Part shown: positions 35,222 to 47,624 of the stretch, piece after piece
Layout: every line of letters begins with the position of its first letter
Numbering within the stretch: the stretch's first letter is position 1
Source: Sphagnum compactum
Taxonomy: Eukaryota; Bryophyta; Sphagnopsida; Sphagnales
DNA length: 64,000 nucleotides
Direction: 5' to 3'
NCBI GenBank assembly: GCA_965153455.1
Contig: OZ234500.1
Span: 7,688,001 to 7,752,000 of the forward strand
Program-made: the position numbers and the translations under genes
The notes under the pieces: model-generated
The model's database searches: none
Seen by the model: only the letters and a program-made list of their open reading frames with translations
What the model was told of the DNA's origin: nothing

Positions 35222-36555
35222 TGTTCTTGGCCGTTTTTCCTAGACCTGACCTCACACATAGCTACCCTGCTCACTTTCCTACCCTCATAAGTATTGCACC
35301 AACCTTTGAACCTTATTTATTATCCCCTACTGACACAGCTACCCTAATAACTAGTTATCCTACTGACCTAGCTACTGTACTAACCACCTACCTTACTAAC
35401 TTAACCATTAGGTTTAGGGTTGAGACACATAAATTAATTAATAAATTTTTCACAAATGTATAGTAATTAATCTAAAGTAGGCTAAATTTGGGGGGGAAAT
35501 TTTTGGGTTTACACATATGTGAAGTAATACAATTGCATTTTATATCTTCTTCAAAAAGAGTGGAAAAATTAGGTTGGAAAGATCACACAAAGGTAAAAGA
35601 CATATCTTCTCTTTTGGTTTTGTATGAAATTTATTTGATTATTTTTAAAGATTAACGTATTTTCTTTCAGTTAATAAATATTTATAGTTTAAAACCTTTG
35701 AATTTTGGTTTCTAAATTTTTTCCTATGTTATTTTAAATTTGTTTATTTTGCATTATATGATTTGTATAGCTTGTATAGTTTTTTGGGTTTAGGGCATAT
35801 ATCACTAAGACTTTTTTTTGTTGGGGTTTGTATAGTTAGGGTTATAATAAGGCTTATGACAAAATATCATTTGGATTTGTAGGGTTATGCATTATGATTT
35901 AGTGTATAGGAATTTGGTTCATATATTTCAGAACTAATATTTTACCTTAACAAATGTCTCAATTATTAATCAAAATTGTTGCCATTGGCATTAAGAATTT
36001 TGTTTTAGAATCAATTTTGTATGGAGGAAACCATAGCCCAAATTCTTTGGACATCATGTATTCAACACACACCTGAAGTTTAATATGGCACAAAGGTTAT
36101 TATTGTTTCCAAGTAATAAGCACAAAATGTGTGAAATGCAAAAACACAAGATAATGATAATATTAGTGTTAAATGCAGGTATTGTAACTAGGCCCCAAAA
36201 TCCCAGTTGGTAAAAAGTAAGTACAAGTGTAAGTATTGCAATTATGCCCCAAAATTCCAGTTGGTAAAGGTAAGTACAGGTGTAGGTATTGCAACGAAAC
36301 CCCAAAATTCTAGTTGGTAAAGGTAAGTATAAGTCTGGATATTTCAAGTTGAAATGAAAAAACAAGCCTAAATGCAATACCCACGTTTCAAAAAAACCCA
36401 TCTAAATGGTTTGGATACCCTTAAGTGAAGACCTAGCCCTAAACACAATATGCATATGCAAAGTCACTTTGAAATAACCCAACCTTAAATGCAATACCTA
36501 CACTTTGGGTCACTCCAAAAGGACACATGTAGGGTTTAGGGTTTAAGGTTCTTGG
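35222..36555 (+). mobile_element. MULE-related repeat, copy A (internally deleted)
   Basis: Starts GTTCTTGGCCGTTTTTCC and runs with copy B to about 35930. It then jumps directly to sequence matching the 3' flank of the MULE transposase (35950-36540 matches 62857-63440). The transposase is missing, so this is a non-autonomous deletion derivative. Confidence 0.7.
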
Positions 36556-36559
36556 TTGT

Positions 36560-38095
36560 ACTTTTTTTTTTGGTTCTTGGCCGTTTTTCCCTGGACCTGA
36601 CCTCACACATAACTACCCTGCTCACTTTTTTACCCTCATAAGTATTGCACCAACCTTAATACCTTATTTATTATCCTCTACTGACATAGCTACCCTAATA
36701 ACTAGTTATCCTATTGACCTAGCTACTGTACTAACCACCTACCCTACTAACCTAGCTATCCTATTAATTACATACCCTACTAACTTAACCACTATACTAA
36801 CTACCCACCCTATTGACCTACCTACCCTACATACACAACCACCCTATTGACATAAGTATTTTACAAACCTAGTCACATTGATAAGGTAACTTGTTTCTTA
36901 TGTACTAACTTGCCTATCTACCTAACTACCTATCTATCTATGTTTTTTACATAACCAAATACCTAATTAACTACCTACTCACTTTTTCCACCCCCACCCC
37001 CCCTCCCTCAATCCTTCTAAATTTTGTTTAACCAAATTATTATTGAATGGACATTACAATACTCTTTTCATGTAATTATTATAAGTATGTACTATTGAAT
37101 TATGGTTTTGGTTTAGGGCTGAGACACATAAATTAATTAATAAATTTTTCACAAATGTATAGTAATTAATTTAAAGTAGGTTAAATTTGGGGGGAAATTT
37201 TTAGGGTTTACACATATGTGAAGTAATACAATTGCATTCTATATCTTCTTCAAAAATAGTGAAATTTTAAGTTGGAGAGATCATACAAAGGCAAAAGATA
37301 TCTTCTCTTTTGGTTTTGTATGAAATTTATTTGAATGTTTTTAAAGATTAATATATTTTGCATTAGATAATTTGTATAGTTTGTATAGTTTTTTGGGCTT
37401 AGGGCATATATCATTAAGGTTTTTTTTTTGTTAGGGTTTGTATAATTAGGGTTGTAATAAGGCTTAAGGCAATATATCATTTGGATTTTTAGGGTTATGC
37501 TTTATTATTTAGTGTATAAGAATTTGGTTCACATATTTCAAAACTTACGGTTTATACTCTAAACTTTGCTCATTGTATTGGTTTTTGATCTTTTCACTTG
37601 TTTAAATCTATACCATAATTATGATTTTCTTTTGTTTTCATATGTTCCATAGTTGCTAAAGTTTAATATTTTCTAACCCATTTTTGTACGAGTTATGATT
37701 TTTTAGGGTTACGTTTTGAATTGGGATTACAAACTTTGGTGGAACGTTGTCAACTTTTATTCCTAAAGGTATGCATTTGTCTCTTGTTACTTCTTTTTTA
37801 TTTTTTTTATATTTTCACAATTCAACCTCTTTTCATTTCCTAGTTATTGGATATAGAAAAGGCATCAAGTTTCATGAAGTATACAACCATAATTAAGGTT
37901 TTATACTTTTACACTAATATTTTGTATTCAATATCTCTTTGTATTTTATTGTTTTCATACCCATATGCGAATAATGCATTGACTACCCACAACCAGTGTG
38001 TGTTTTATGGCTTAAGGTAGGTATTGCATTTTGCACCTCTCAAACAATGTGTATTAATTGTCATTATGTGGGTATTGTTACATGGGGTTTTGCAA
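36560..38095 (+). mobile_element. MULE-related repeat, copy B (5' part)
   Basis: Begins with the same GTTCTTGGCCGTTTTTCC start as copy A. It contains CTACC/CTAACC short-period runs (36610-37010) and continues through GTTACGTTTTGAATTGGG (37709-37726) to 38095. Its last part matches 38096-38338 plus 59490-59860, the two halves of copy C around the CACTA element. Confidence 0.7.
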
Positions 38096-38338
38096 AATAT
38101 CATTTGGATTTTTAGGGTTATGCTTTATTATTTAGTGTATAAGAATTTGGTTCACATATTTCAGAACTTAAGTTTATACTCTAAACTTTGCTCATTGTAT
38201 TGGTTTTTGATCTTTTCACTTGTTTAGATCTATACCATAATTATGAATCTCCTTTGTTTCCATATGTTCCATAGTTGCTAAAGTTTAATATTTTCTAACC
38301 CATTTTTGTACGAGTTATGATTTTTTAGGGTTGCCTCT
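38096..38338 (+). mobile_element. MULE-related repeat, copy C, left fragment
   Basis: Matches 37478-37710 of copy B almost base for base and stops at GGGTTGCCTCT. The copy resumes at 59490 with TTTTGAATTGGG, so it is interrupted by the 21-kb CACTA element. Confidence 0.8.
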
Positions 38339-38590
38339 CATTACTAGAAATTTTGTCATATGTAACCACACCACATGCAACTGGGATGCAACTGCCTGTT
38401 GCATGCAACTGTTTTTGCAACTATGCGCCCTTTTTGGGTGTGTATGCAACTATGGTGCAACTATAATCGCCTTCATCCCAACCTTTGGATGAGTTCTGTG
38501 ATATATCACCGTATATATTTGATATATCATCGTATATCATTGATATGTATATACTCATAGTTGCATGTGCAACCAAAATATGCCAACTAT
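38339..38590. repeat. left TIR and subterminal TGCAACT motifs
   Basis: After the terminal repeat, TGCAACT occurs about six times within 38380-38475, plus inverted copies near 38557-38573. Subterminal repeats of this sort are binding sites for the accessory transposase in En/Spm elements. Confidence 0.75.
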
Positions 38591-39225
38591 GGTCTTTTGG
38601 TAAGCTAGGTACACATTTTTTTTAGGCATGTCTAGGATTAAGGTTGCCTACAAATGACAATCCCATTGATAAGGTTTAGGATATAGGTGAAAAATAACCT
38701 AATCTATTTGCCACACCTAAAATAATGTATCTATCCCCAACTTTTAGTAGCTTGCTCCACAAACATTTAGAAGACAATTTACAACTGAAGATATCAATTT
38801 TACTTACAATAGTTTATCACTTGATGAAGCAAAACAATGTATATGTGTATTCAACAAGAAGGTCCAATTAATCCCCTCAAGATTACAATATGTGGGTTTG
38901 ACATGTGGAAATAATCTATTTTATTCCAACAATTATCCAGTACAAGTGAGGGTCTCATGGCACATAGTCCATGTAATGCATGAGTTGGTTCCAAAGTTAG
39001 CCCTGATAGTCCTGATGGGTAGACATGTGACTAAAGCACACATCAGAAACCAGACATGAAAACACATGCTATTGTCCCCCTTAACAACCATAACCAGACA
39101 ATATGCAAACCCTGGAAAGGGTTACCCAAAGAATATCTCAGAATAAGAAGCTCTATCTGAACCCCAACTTCACTCAATACATAATTTCTTGCTCATAAAT
39201 GTTATTACAGCCAACTACAGAATGT
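38591..39225. other. non-coding interior of the CACTA element
   Basis: No gene-like frame is seen. The last part is likely the 3' untranslated region of the captured ubiquitin-conjugating enzyme gene, which is transcribed toward this side. Confidence 0.4.
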
Positions 39226-39228
39226 TTA

Positions 39229-39381
<153 letters not shown>

Positions 39382-40124
39382 TCAAGACTTGTTAATTTCC
39401 ACATCTCAACCATCAAAACCAAGCAAAACTTTAGAGGTCCAGGTTAGTCAGAAAAAATAGGATTAGAATACAAGGTTTAGGGTTAAGCACAAAGTTCATA
39501 CCAAATTTGCATGTTAAGTGGTAAGAGAAAAGTATTTCAGATATATGCACTTGAACTAAAATGTGCCGACTAACCAGCACAAATCCAGAACAGGGCTTTC
39601 CGAACACATTAGAGAGCCCATAAGGAACATGAAGTCCAATATTCCTGTTGATCCATCCAAGTTCCAACAATCCCATAACAAAGTACTTACTCCTACATTA
39701 AAAAACTGGAAGAAACCCTATTCAAAATTGCATAGGGACACTCCAGGTACAAATCTTGGAATAACAACTCTGGAAACACACCAGTGACCAGCAATGCTCA
39801 CTATTGATACACCTATTTAAACGTGGTTGGGGATTGAATACTAACAACCATCTGAAATGCACACCGACATGGATGAGGATGAGCAAAGAACCTTAGAAAT
39901 TGTCAGTGCTCCTTGAGGAGATCCAAGCAAATACTCCCATTGCTATTGATATTAGGATGAAACACCTTCGTTCTAAATGCAACCTGCGCAGTTCCAAGGA
40001 ACCAAGAACAAAATGATACATCTCTGTGGGTAACAACTTGGTCATATGGACTTCACATGGAATAGTGACCTAAAATGGGCCACCTGGAAATCCTTCAGCC
40101 TCAAACCTGATACAATTTCCCGTA

Positions 40125-40225
40125 GCACCTACCCACTCTCATAATGTTATGACTGCACACATTGTCATGTTACCTTCAACTGACTGTTGTGGGAAATTCT
40201 CTGCAATTTCACAGATATGTGGTTA
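40125..40225 (+). repeat. dispersed short repeat, copy 5
   Basis: CTCATAATGTTATGACTGCA, then GTTACCTTCAACTGACTGTTG and CTGCAATTTCACAGATATG, in intron 2 of the captured E2 gene. Since other copies sit in host introns, it was probably carried in with the captured gene. Confidence 0.5.
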
Positions 40226-40301
40226 AGTCAGATCCCTTCCATCTGTTTTGGACATGTGGTTCATTGTACCCATTGACTAGACACTGACAAGAGTATGTGG
40301 T

Positions 40302-40631
<330 letters not shown>

Positions 40632-41002
40632 TCACACCCCCCACAACCATCAAGGAAACATCAATTTCACAAAACTTCTTGAGAGCAATGGTATGAAAAA
40701 CAGAGACTGACTGAAACACTAGACTAGTCATTTCTGCCCAAAGGACCAAAAGCCACAATTAGCAATGAATGCAAAAGCACTCACACAAGATGTTCTTAGA
40801 AGACCCCGGCATTCTTTTTGTGTGCATGCATGAAGGAGGTCAAATGTATTAAGTTAAGGTGATGTTCTACTAAGAGATCATTACGGATATAACCAGAATA
40901 TAGAGAAGAAAAAAAAACCAGTACTAGAACATGAAAGACCTGTTCAGCAAGGGTCAAAGGAGAGCATAATGTTGTCTTCATCAAGCATCCTGAAACAAAG
41001 CT

Positions 41003-41218
41003 TGGTTGATGATGCTCCATGATGGCTGCTCAAAGCACAAATGACAAAACAAAGAAGAAAGAACAGACCATAAATACATAAGCATTGTGAACTAAACCCT
41101 AACAAAACAAGCTTGGTTGATGATGTGCCATGATAACTGCTGCCTAAAGCAAAGTCACAAATGACTGAATACAGAAGAGACCAAAAGACACATACGAATT
41201 TTGAACCAACTAAACCCT
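41003..41218 (+). repeat. tandem duplication, about 105 bp, two units
   Basis: AAGCTTGGTTGATGATG(C/T) followed by TCCATGATGGCTGCTCAAAG-like text, then AACTAAACCCTA at the end of each unit. Lies in intron 1 of the captured E2 gene. Confidence 0.65.
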
Positions 41219-41730
41219 AGAGAATGGAGCACCTTTCAAAAGCCATTCTCTACACAGTCACAAACTCACAGCCATATCACGCAGTCACGAGGTGATCAGA
41301 TACGACCATTTCTTCAACTATCAAGACAAAAGATTACACACAGGAAAAGTAATACTTTCAGAACGACAAAAATAGTGGCGAGAGATTGGGACGACGGGGG
41401 TAAAAGGAAGGAGGATGAGCACCCGACTCTGCATGATGTAGGCGGGTCCTTTCGAAGATCTTTCAACTCTTCGGAATTGTCTTGGAGGCCATATGGAAAC
41501 AGTAGTAACAACTTCAAGTCCTTCAAGTCTCAGGTGCAGCAGCAAAAACGAAGCTGCAAATCTCAATGCGTCCATACAACAACAGTAGCAGCAAGAGCAG
41601 GAGAGCCACAGCTACGACAACTAGGAGGAAGAGACAGCTACGAAGAAGAAGAAGCTCTTGGAGAAACAAACCCTGCCTTTCGGGGAGTTCTCGGCGGTTT
41701 CACACCGTCCATAGTCACACTTCCTTCCCT

Positions 41731-42981
41731 CTATTCCCCAAAATTGTAAACATGACCAACACTTCCCTTGTGCAACACAACCTCAAACGCTTCAGCCACA
41801 TCTTCACAGTACACGTAGCTTCGCACATTACATCCATCTCCATGGATGGGGAGGGGCTTCCCCTGGCCAAAAGAATGAATGTGGGAATGAGCTTCTCTGG
41901 GAATTGGTTTGGTCTGGTGAACTTTCCCATCTGTGCTCTTGTTTCTAGCATGCCATGTCATCATCTCTAATGTCTGTCGAGCTCGGTACATACGTAGCAA
42001 CCGAGGAATTAAGGGGAAGTGCCGCAGAACTTTTTGTGGAACAAAAGACGTGCCAAATTTCTTGTACCGAGTAGCTCCGCACTTTGGACAAGCCTCCAAT
42101 GTAGAATACTGCTTCCGAAATAAAATGCAGCCATTCACACATGCATGGATGTGCTTGTAGTCTAGGCCTACTTTCCTAGTAAGGCTCTTAACTGCATACA
42201 TGCTAGGTGGCAGAAGGTTATCCTTTGGCAGTAGGTGCTTATGAAGGAGTGCTAATAACTCATCCATGAACTTGTTGGATACGCCATGTACTGTGCAAAC
42301 ATTCATCAACAGTAATGTTGATGCTAGCTTCGTGCACCTTGCACCATTGTACAAAGGCTGACATGCTTCCCGTAGATAATTGGCCTCAGTTGAGATGTCA
42401 TCATCACTTGCTACTGATGGGGCCCCTGTTTCACCTAGTCCCATGTGATTGTCCACACCCCCCTGTCCCCTATCATGGTTATTCTAGTCGGGCATGCTTT
42501 CAGGCAATGCTGCTAACTCTTCCATGATCTGCATGGCATTCTGCACCATGCCTGTTACCTCCATTCCCTCTACATTATGGTCTGAAGACAAGTTTGCAAC
42601 CCTCTCAGCCTCATGTTCTTCCTCTGGCATTTGGAATAGGTCATCCAAAAGTTGGTTCACATTCACAGCCTCATCCACTACCTGCACCTCCACCTCCGTT
42701 CCCATTGGGTTTACTGCTGCCCTGCTTGCTTCAACCCACTCTTCATCAGAGTGGTCAGTTGGGCTTGGGCCTTTCCACACTCTAAATAGTGGATGCCTCC
42801 CATTTAGGATTAGGTGGTTTCTAACTGTCGTAAGTAAAACCATTCTGCCCGTTCCTTCACATTTGGCGCATGGACACCGCATCTTGTCCACCCCATGTTG
42901 TGTGGCCCATGTGAACTCCCACTTCCACAACTTGTCATCCCTTGCTTTTTGCCTTCTTGGGTCATCCAAAGGCATTGACAT
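41731..42981 (-). pseudogene. truncated TNP2-like CACTA transposase fused to an RHM fragment
   Basis: Reading down from the ATG at 42981: a transposase-associated N-terminal domain (LWKWEFTWATQHGVDKMRCP, CAKCEG, VRNHLILNG), an acidic linker, one in-frame TAG at 42486-42484, then the start of a Transposase_21 (TNP2) region (YLREACQPLYNGA, CTKLASTLLLMN, VNGCILFRKQY, CPKCGATRY, PLIPRLLRMYRARQ). At about 41875 the same frame runs into KPLPIHGDGCNVRSYVYCED and VAEAFEVVLHKGSVGHVYN, which is the UDP-L-rhamnose synthase (RHM) dehydratase domain. Just upstream in another frame is PNQFPEKLIPTFILLA from the same enzyme. The catalytic DDE part of the transposase is absent. Confidence 0.85.
41740..41912 (-). 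pseudogene. captured RHM (UDP-rhamnose synthase) gene fragment
   Basis: About 57 codons of the N-terminal 4,6-dehydratase domain of a plant RHM enzyme, split over two frames by an indel near 41878. Ends after VGHVYNFGE, where RHM continues with IGTKKE. Too short for activity; a gene fragment carried by the transposon. Confidence 0.85.
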
Positions 42982-43014
42982 TATGTCTTCCCTCAAATAA
43001 TGATGGAATGACAA

Positions 43015-43679
43015 GAAATCTTGACCAGAACTCCTTCACAGTAAGTGGCGAAATTGGACAACATCACACTGTTATGAAACCAGGAAATGCTAACTTGCAC
43101 TCAGATATCCAATCAGGTAAATCCTAATTGCAAGCTTTCAGATAAAATCTTCAAACTGCTGGAGTCTTGACAATGAAATGTATGAATGTGGTTCCATGGA
43201 CAATCTCCACCAAATCGTGCAACGTAACAAATGTTGTGTCTTTTCCAGCCTATGAGTACCATAATCATCATCATCCTCTTCAGTGTGAATGGCAGTGGGT
43301 ACAATTAAATAGATGATAATATGCTCACACCTCGTGCAAAAATCCGGAAAAGTACATCAGAGATACATACTCAAGTGATCAAGAGCTGAGGGAGGCATGA
43401 CCCCTGAAATGCAACCACAGCCACCAATCACCAAATAGAACATTGAAAACACATCCATTAGCTCCCTCTGTCACAAAGTGGAGATCAATTCCAGACAAAA
43501 ATCTTTCCTTCCATTGACCTCAATTCATCACAAAAGTCTTATACAACTGTGCATCTCATACCTTTATCTCCATTTTCAACATGTGGCTGTCACCTACATT
43601 CCAAGGACAGGTTTTGCATGTGAAATGGCTTTCAAGAGGGGTTCCTCATGTTGTGCTAGTTGATGCGTTGGTCTTGCAG
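43015..43679. other. non-coding interior of the CACTA element
   Basis: Upstream of the TNP2-like frame. No convincing exon was found. A plausible acceptor at 43679 precedes the acidic exon repeats. Confidence 0.4.
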
Positions 43680-44811
43680 GTCCTGCATCTCTCAGAGGTC
43701 ATCTGATCTATGATGATACATCCGAGGTAGCTGAGGAATTAGATAGATCCAACAATGTGTCCGATGGAAAATTTGATATGGCAGAAGATGAGAGAGTTGC
43801 AATACCTGTCATGGGAGAAGTCAATCTCCGTAAGCAGGAAGAGGACATAGCTGGTGAATCGGCTACTGCTGCTGCCCACATGTCCCCTCTTTTTGAAACT
43901 AGACCTGCTCCAACTCTACAGCATAAGCCTGCATTTCCTGCAGAAGAGCCAAAGTTGGAAGAGATTGAAGGACAAGGGTTACATCTGAACTGTCTTGATG
44001 AACTTTGTACATCTCTTGAAGCTGAAAATTGTGATACAGTTATGTCAGTGGGAACACTGGACATCTCTGAGGGGCTCCTCCCTGAGAGGAATCTGGAGAT
44101 GCCAGGGGATGACAGATCTAAAACTTCGGTAAATTAGAAGGAGCAGAGACCTTGTGAGGAACAAACTATGGTCTTTGCAGCTGACACCAATCACCCAGTT
44201 GCTTCAAAGCAGATGCTAGACAATGCAAGGGATTACCCAGTGGAAACTTCTGAGAAACAAGAAGATGAGAGCTCTGGAGACACATCTGCTGAGGTGTCCC
44301 TGAATTTCAATCCAAGTCATGCTCCAACTATGCAGGAGAATTTTGTGGTCCCTGCAAAGGAGCTGGTGACAGTTGATGGTGTGGGTGAATATGTGCATCT
44401 TAATGTTCCAATTCTTCCTTTCTCTGTTGCCTCAGATAACGAGGTAGAGTAGTTGGATTATGAGAACTATCTAGTATCTCGAAATGGAACCTGTAATGCT
44501 ACAGAACAACTGGAAGAACTAGCTAAGACAAAAGGATCACAAAAGGATCACAAGGGGTCAATGATTTGGATGAAGAAAAAACCAGCTTACCTACTGGCGA
44601 AGGTACCCAATTGAACTCTTGTATGAAGACATTACATGCTCCAAGCATGCAAGAGAGTTGTGCATATCAGGCAATGAAGACAGCTTCAAAGAAAGATTCA
44701 GGTGAATCAGTGGATTTGCAGTCCAGCCACACTCTATTGGGTACCTCACCTGCTGCAACTGGAGACAATGAAGAGGAGACAACAAGTGGGGAACTGATAT
44801 TTCCAAACTAG
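43680..44811 (+). CDS. unidentified acidic protein fragment with three related exons
   Basis: Three frames, probably exons: 43680-44130, 44181-44443 and about 44550-44811. Each carries a related unit: RPAPTLQHKPAFPAEE..GLHLN, SHAPTMQENFVVPAKE..YVHLN and LHAPSMQES..SVDLQSSHTL. Splice signals fit (donor GTAAAT at 44131 and acceptor TTTGCAG at 44180), although the implied first intron is only 50 nt. The sequence is rich in Glu, Ser and Thr, without membrane segments or known motifs. No start codon is assigned. Probably a captured host-gene piece; function unknown. Confidence 0.45.
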
Positions 44812-45798
44812 ATGTAAAGAACACGCTAGGGTGAAATCAGATACAGTTTAGGGTTCATGAATGACCTTGTCTATGAATGAGGCTGAGTAGCATCAGTAGT
44901 TCTGCTCAAATGGTGCCGAGGGGTGAGTGAGTGAATGAAATGCGTTTCTTCTTCTTCTTTTGCTCTTTTTTGTTTTTGTGTTTTAGGGTATAGGGTTCTG
45001 AAGACGAAGAATTCTTGGTGCTTTTGTTTATTAACAGTGTGGCTGATGGGTGGGTGGGTGGCTGTCTGTCTCTGTCTAATATGCCTTCTTGCTCGCCAGG
45101 AACATTGTTTAAGAATTTTCCGGAGAGATGATGTCAAAGGTGTCCAAGCAGCAGCATTGAAGCCCCTTACTATGCTGCTGGAATGGAGCATTTCGCACTC
45201 GAAGCAGCCTCCCAGCTTCTCGGTGGATTGGGGACTTACCAATGTGCTGATTGTTGAGTTTCGGCAAGCAAAATCACATGGAACATGTGCTTGAAAACAG
45301 TTCTCACCCTTTTTTCCTGTTTTCAAGATCTATGTACACATGATGTTCATGATGTAGGTTCCCATCAGTCCTCTTGCTATGGTGAATCAATCAATGAATT
45401 CGTTAAAATCAGATCTACTCTTGTATTCCTTGTGGTGAGTTTTTCTCATCATCATCAAAGGTAACGTCTGCTGCTTTTTCAGCCTCTTCATTGCAGTAAC
45501 TTCATCAGTATCTTCTTCTTCTTCTTCTTCTTCTTCCTCCTCCTCCTTCTCCTCATTTTCCTCCTCTTTTATGTCTTCCTCTTTGTGTAAAGTGATTGTG
45601 CTCCATTTTGGAAGAAGAAGGTGGAGAACATAAGACAACACCCTGATGATTCCTTTATAATTTGCCATTGTTATGATGAGCTGAGCCCAATTTCAATACT
45701 TGGAAGAAAGTGGGTGGTTTTTTCTTAAACCCTTTTGTGTGCATGTGGTGGTGGGGGGGGATCTTGTAGTGAGATTGCACATTATTGTGCTGCTTAGG
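44812..45798. other. interior of the CACTA element with CTT/CTC microsatellite
   Basis: Contains a frame reading YYAAGMEHFALEAASQLLGG (about 45165-45235) that looks coding but is bounded by stops. A CTT/CCT triplet run at 45510-45555 gives a Glu-rich frame on the minus strand. No gene can be assigned. Confidence 0.4.
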
Positions 45799-46260
45799 TA
45801 CTTGGTTGAGAGTTTCAAGAATGCATTCAGTGAGGACCAGGTGAACCAACTCTTGCAGCTTTATCTGAACACACTGGAAGCACAGTTACAACAACCCTCG
45901 CACACGCTCCTGGCAGGAGCAATGAAGTGTCTTGACTCGCTGCTCACTTGGTTTGTGCTCCAAAGAGTCAAGACACTTCATTGCTCCTGCCAGGAGCGTG
46001 TTGGTTTGATGATGAACTTCCTGCAAGAGGTAACAATATGTGCAATTGGCAATTGGTGGTTTTATTTTCTTTTGGGGGGACATGGGGGGACATGTTCACA
46101 ATTTTCCCTTGTGCATAGGGTGTTGGGGTTGTCCTGTTGGGAAGCTGTCTCTTCATGTGGACCATGCACAGATAGATGGATATCTGAGAAAAAATGGTGG
46201 GCTTCAACAACTTGCAGGTTCTGTAGTGAATTCACGGAGGTGCTTTGAATATATTGAGCA
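45799..46260 (+). pseudogene. unidentified captured exons with an inverted duplication
   Basis: Reads YLVESFKNAFSEDQVNQLLQ, LYLNTLEAQLQQPSHTLLAG and AMKCLDSL (45799-45940), an amphipathic helical pattern like that of HEAT-type scaffold proteins, but I do not recognise the family. The last part is followed by its own reverse complement (see the hairpin entry). A further exon-like piece LSLHVDHAQIDGYLRKNGGL (46145-46217) follows. No start or complete frame remains. Confidence 0.4.
45900..46002. other. hairpin-forming inverted repeat (36-bp arms)
   Basis: CACGCTCCTGGCAGGAGCAA and following bases to GTCTTGACTC (about 45903-45938) are mirrored exactly at about 45965-46000, with a spacer of about 26 bases. 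A transcript would fold into a long, apparently perfect stem. The left arm is coding-like sequence, so this is an inverted duplication of an exon piece. Confidence 0.85.
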
Positions 46261-47624
46261 AGTATTATGGCCTCGTGAAGACCTAAAGAGATACGAGGTG
46301 TTGAGAGGTATATCCTTGCACACTATTCGAATTTCCCACTACACGATTTCCCTTTTGGAGTTGCATGCAAGAGAAGTTGTAGAGATTTTTCTCATCTTTT
46401 AAGTAACTACAAATTTGGACTCTCAAGCTGTGTGGATTTTAAGTTATGTAGTTCTTCTCCTTAGATTGTTTGGTCTTCTTCTGTTTCAGGTTTTGTTGAG
46501 CTTTGCTTTCTTCTTGGGTTTTTGGTTTTCCCCTTCTCTTTTAGGTTTTGTTCAGCCATGCAGCACGATGGCTGAGTTAGTCCATTACTGCCAAACGTTT
46601 CTTCTGATAGAATGTTAGTACACTGGCTAACGTTTGACCTTAACCTCCACCTATACTAGGAGCTGATGAAGGCAATGGGGATGTTCTGGTAGGTGTTCAA
46701 TTCCATACATGTTGCTATTGAAGGTACTTGAACATGCATATGAACAGCCATTGTTGTTCAAACTGCTCCTCAGTTTTGGTTTTGGTCTTGTTTTTCTCAT
46801 TTCTTAGGCTTGGTGTTCTTCGTTCATGCCGCTATTGGTTGCTGTCATGTTATCAAATTTGAAAATTTGAAATGTCGACAGCTAAATTTCAATGGATTTT
46901 CTTCATTTGCCATCTTTAGAATTAAGCACGAAATTTAGTACTGAATTGGTAGCACTCTTGGTTTGAGGCAACAATCAGCCATTCTAATTGACTACTGTTT
47001 ATGAAAATTAGAGAGCTTTTGACTTAGTTAAATGCATTGCAATACTTTGAGAGCCCCTTCAAATACTGTGAATCCATGCTGAACAATCTAATCAACCTTT
47101 TTTTGCCTCCCTGGTCCTGAAATGCAGTTGCAAAGAAGGAAGGGTATTCATGAAGCTGAGCAGGTTTGGCTCAGGCTACTTTTTTTGGCTGCACACACTA
47201 CCTTACCTGTTCTAAACCTTCCTTCAACAAGGCACAAGCAATATCTGTTTTAACAAAGAGAAATAGGCATGCTTTCAGTTGAAAGTTGAAAGTTTATTAT
47301 ACCTTAATATTGGGTGATAGCTGGGAAGAGTAGAGGTTTGTGTTTCTGCAAAGTTTATTTTCCTTGACAATTGTTGGTTGCTGCTTTGAGGTAATGTCCC
47401 TTGCTTTATAGAATTGTTGTAGAATAGTTTGGCAAGGTTTGAAAAGGGCCTGAGGTCTGACCCAGCTGCCAGACTAGTGTGTGGCTATGTTTTCTGTTTT
47501 GCTGGTCCCATGAAGCCTGCAGCAAACCTAAGACTCCTACTGTGTTCCATCCACTATTTGAAGTTGATGTTGCACCTAAGTGCTTGTTCTACAGTATTTA
47601 ATAGATATTTCTGGTGGATTGCAG
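46261..47624. other. non-coding interior, probably introns of captured genes
   Basis: T-rich sequence with many possible splice sites but no exon I can assign. The stretch before 47625 ends in a good acceptor (TTGCAG), so it may be intron of the GH3 fragment. Confidence 0.4.

Noticed and set aside
41201-41749. A 182-codon plus-strand frame
   Set aside because: It is antisense to E2 exon 1 and the RHM fragment and has no protein similarity I recognise.
42484-42486. Programmed readthrough of the TAG in the CACTA transposase
   Set aside because: No readthrough context is evident, and the element shows other decay (RHM frameshift, missing catalytic part), so a nonsense mutation is simpler.
45387-45668. 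Acidic Glu-rich minus-strand protein
   Set aside because: The Glu run is the translation of a CTT/CCT microsatellite.
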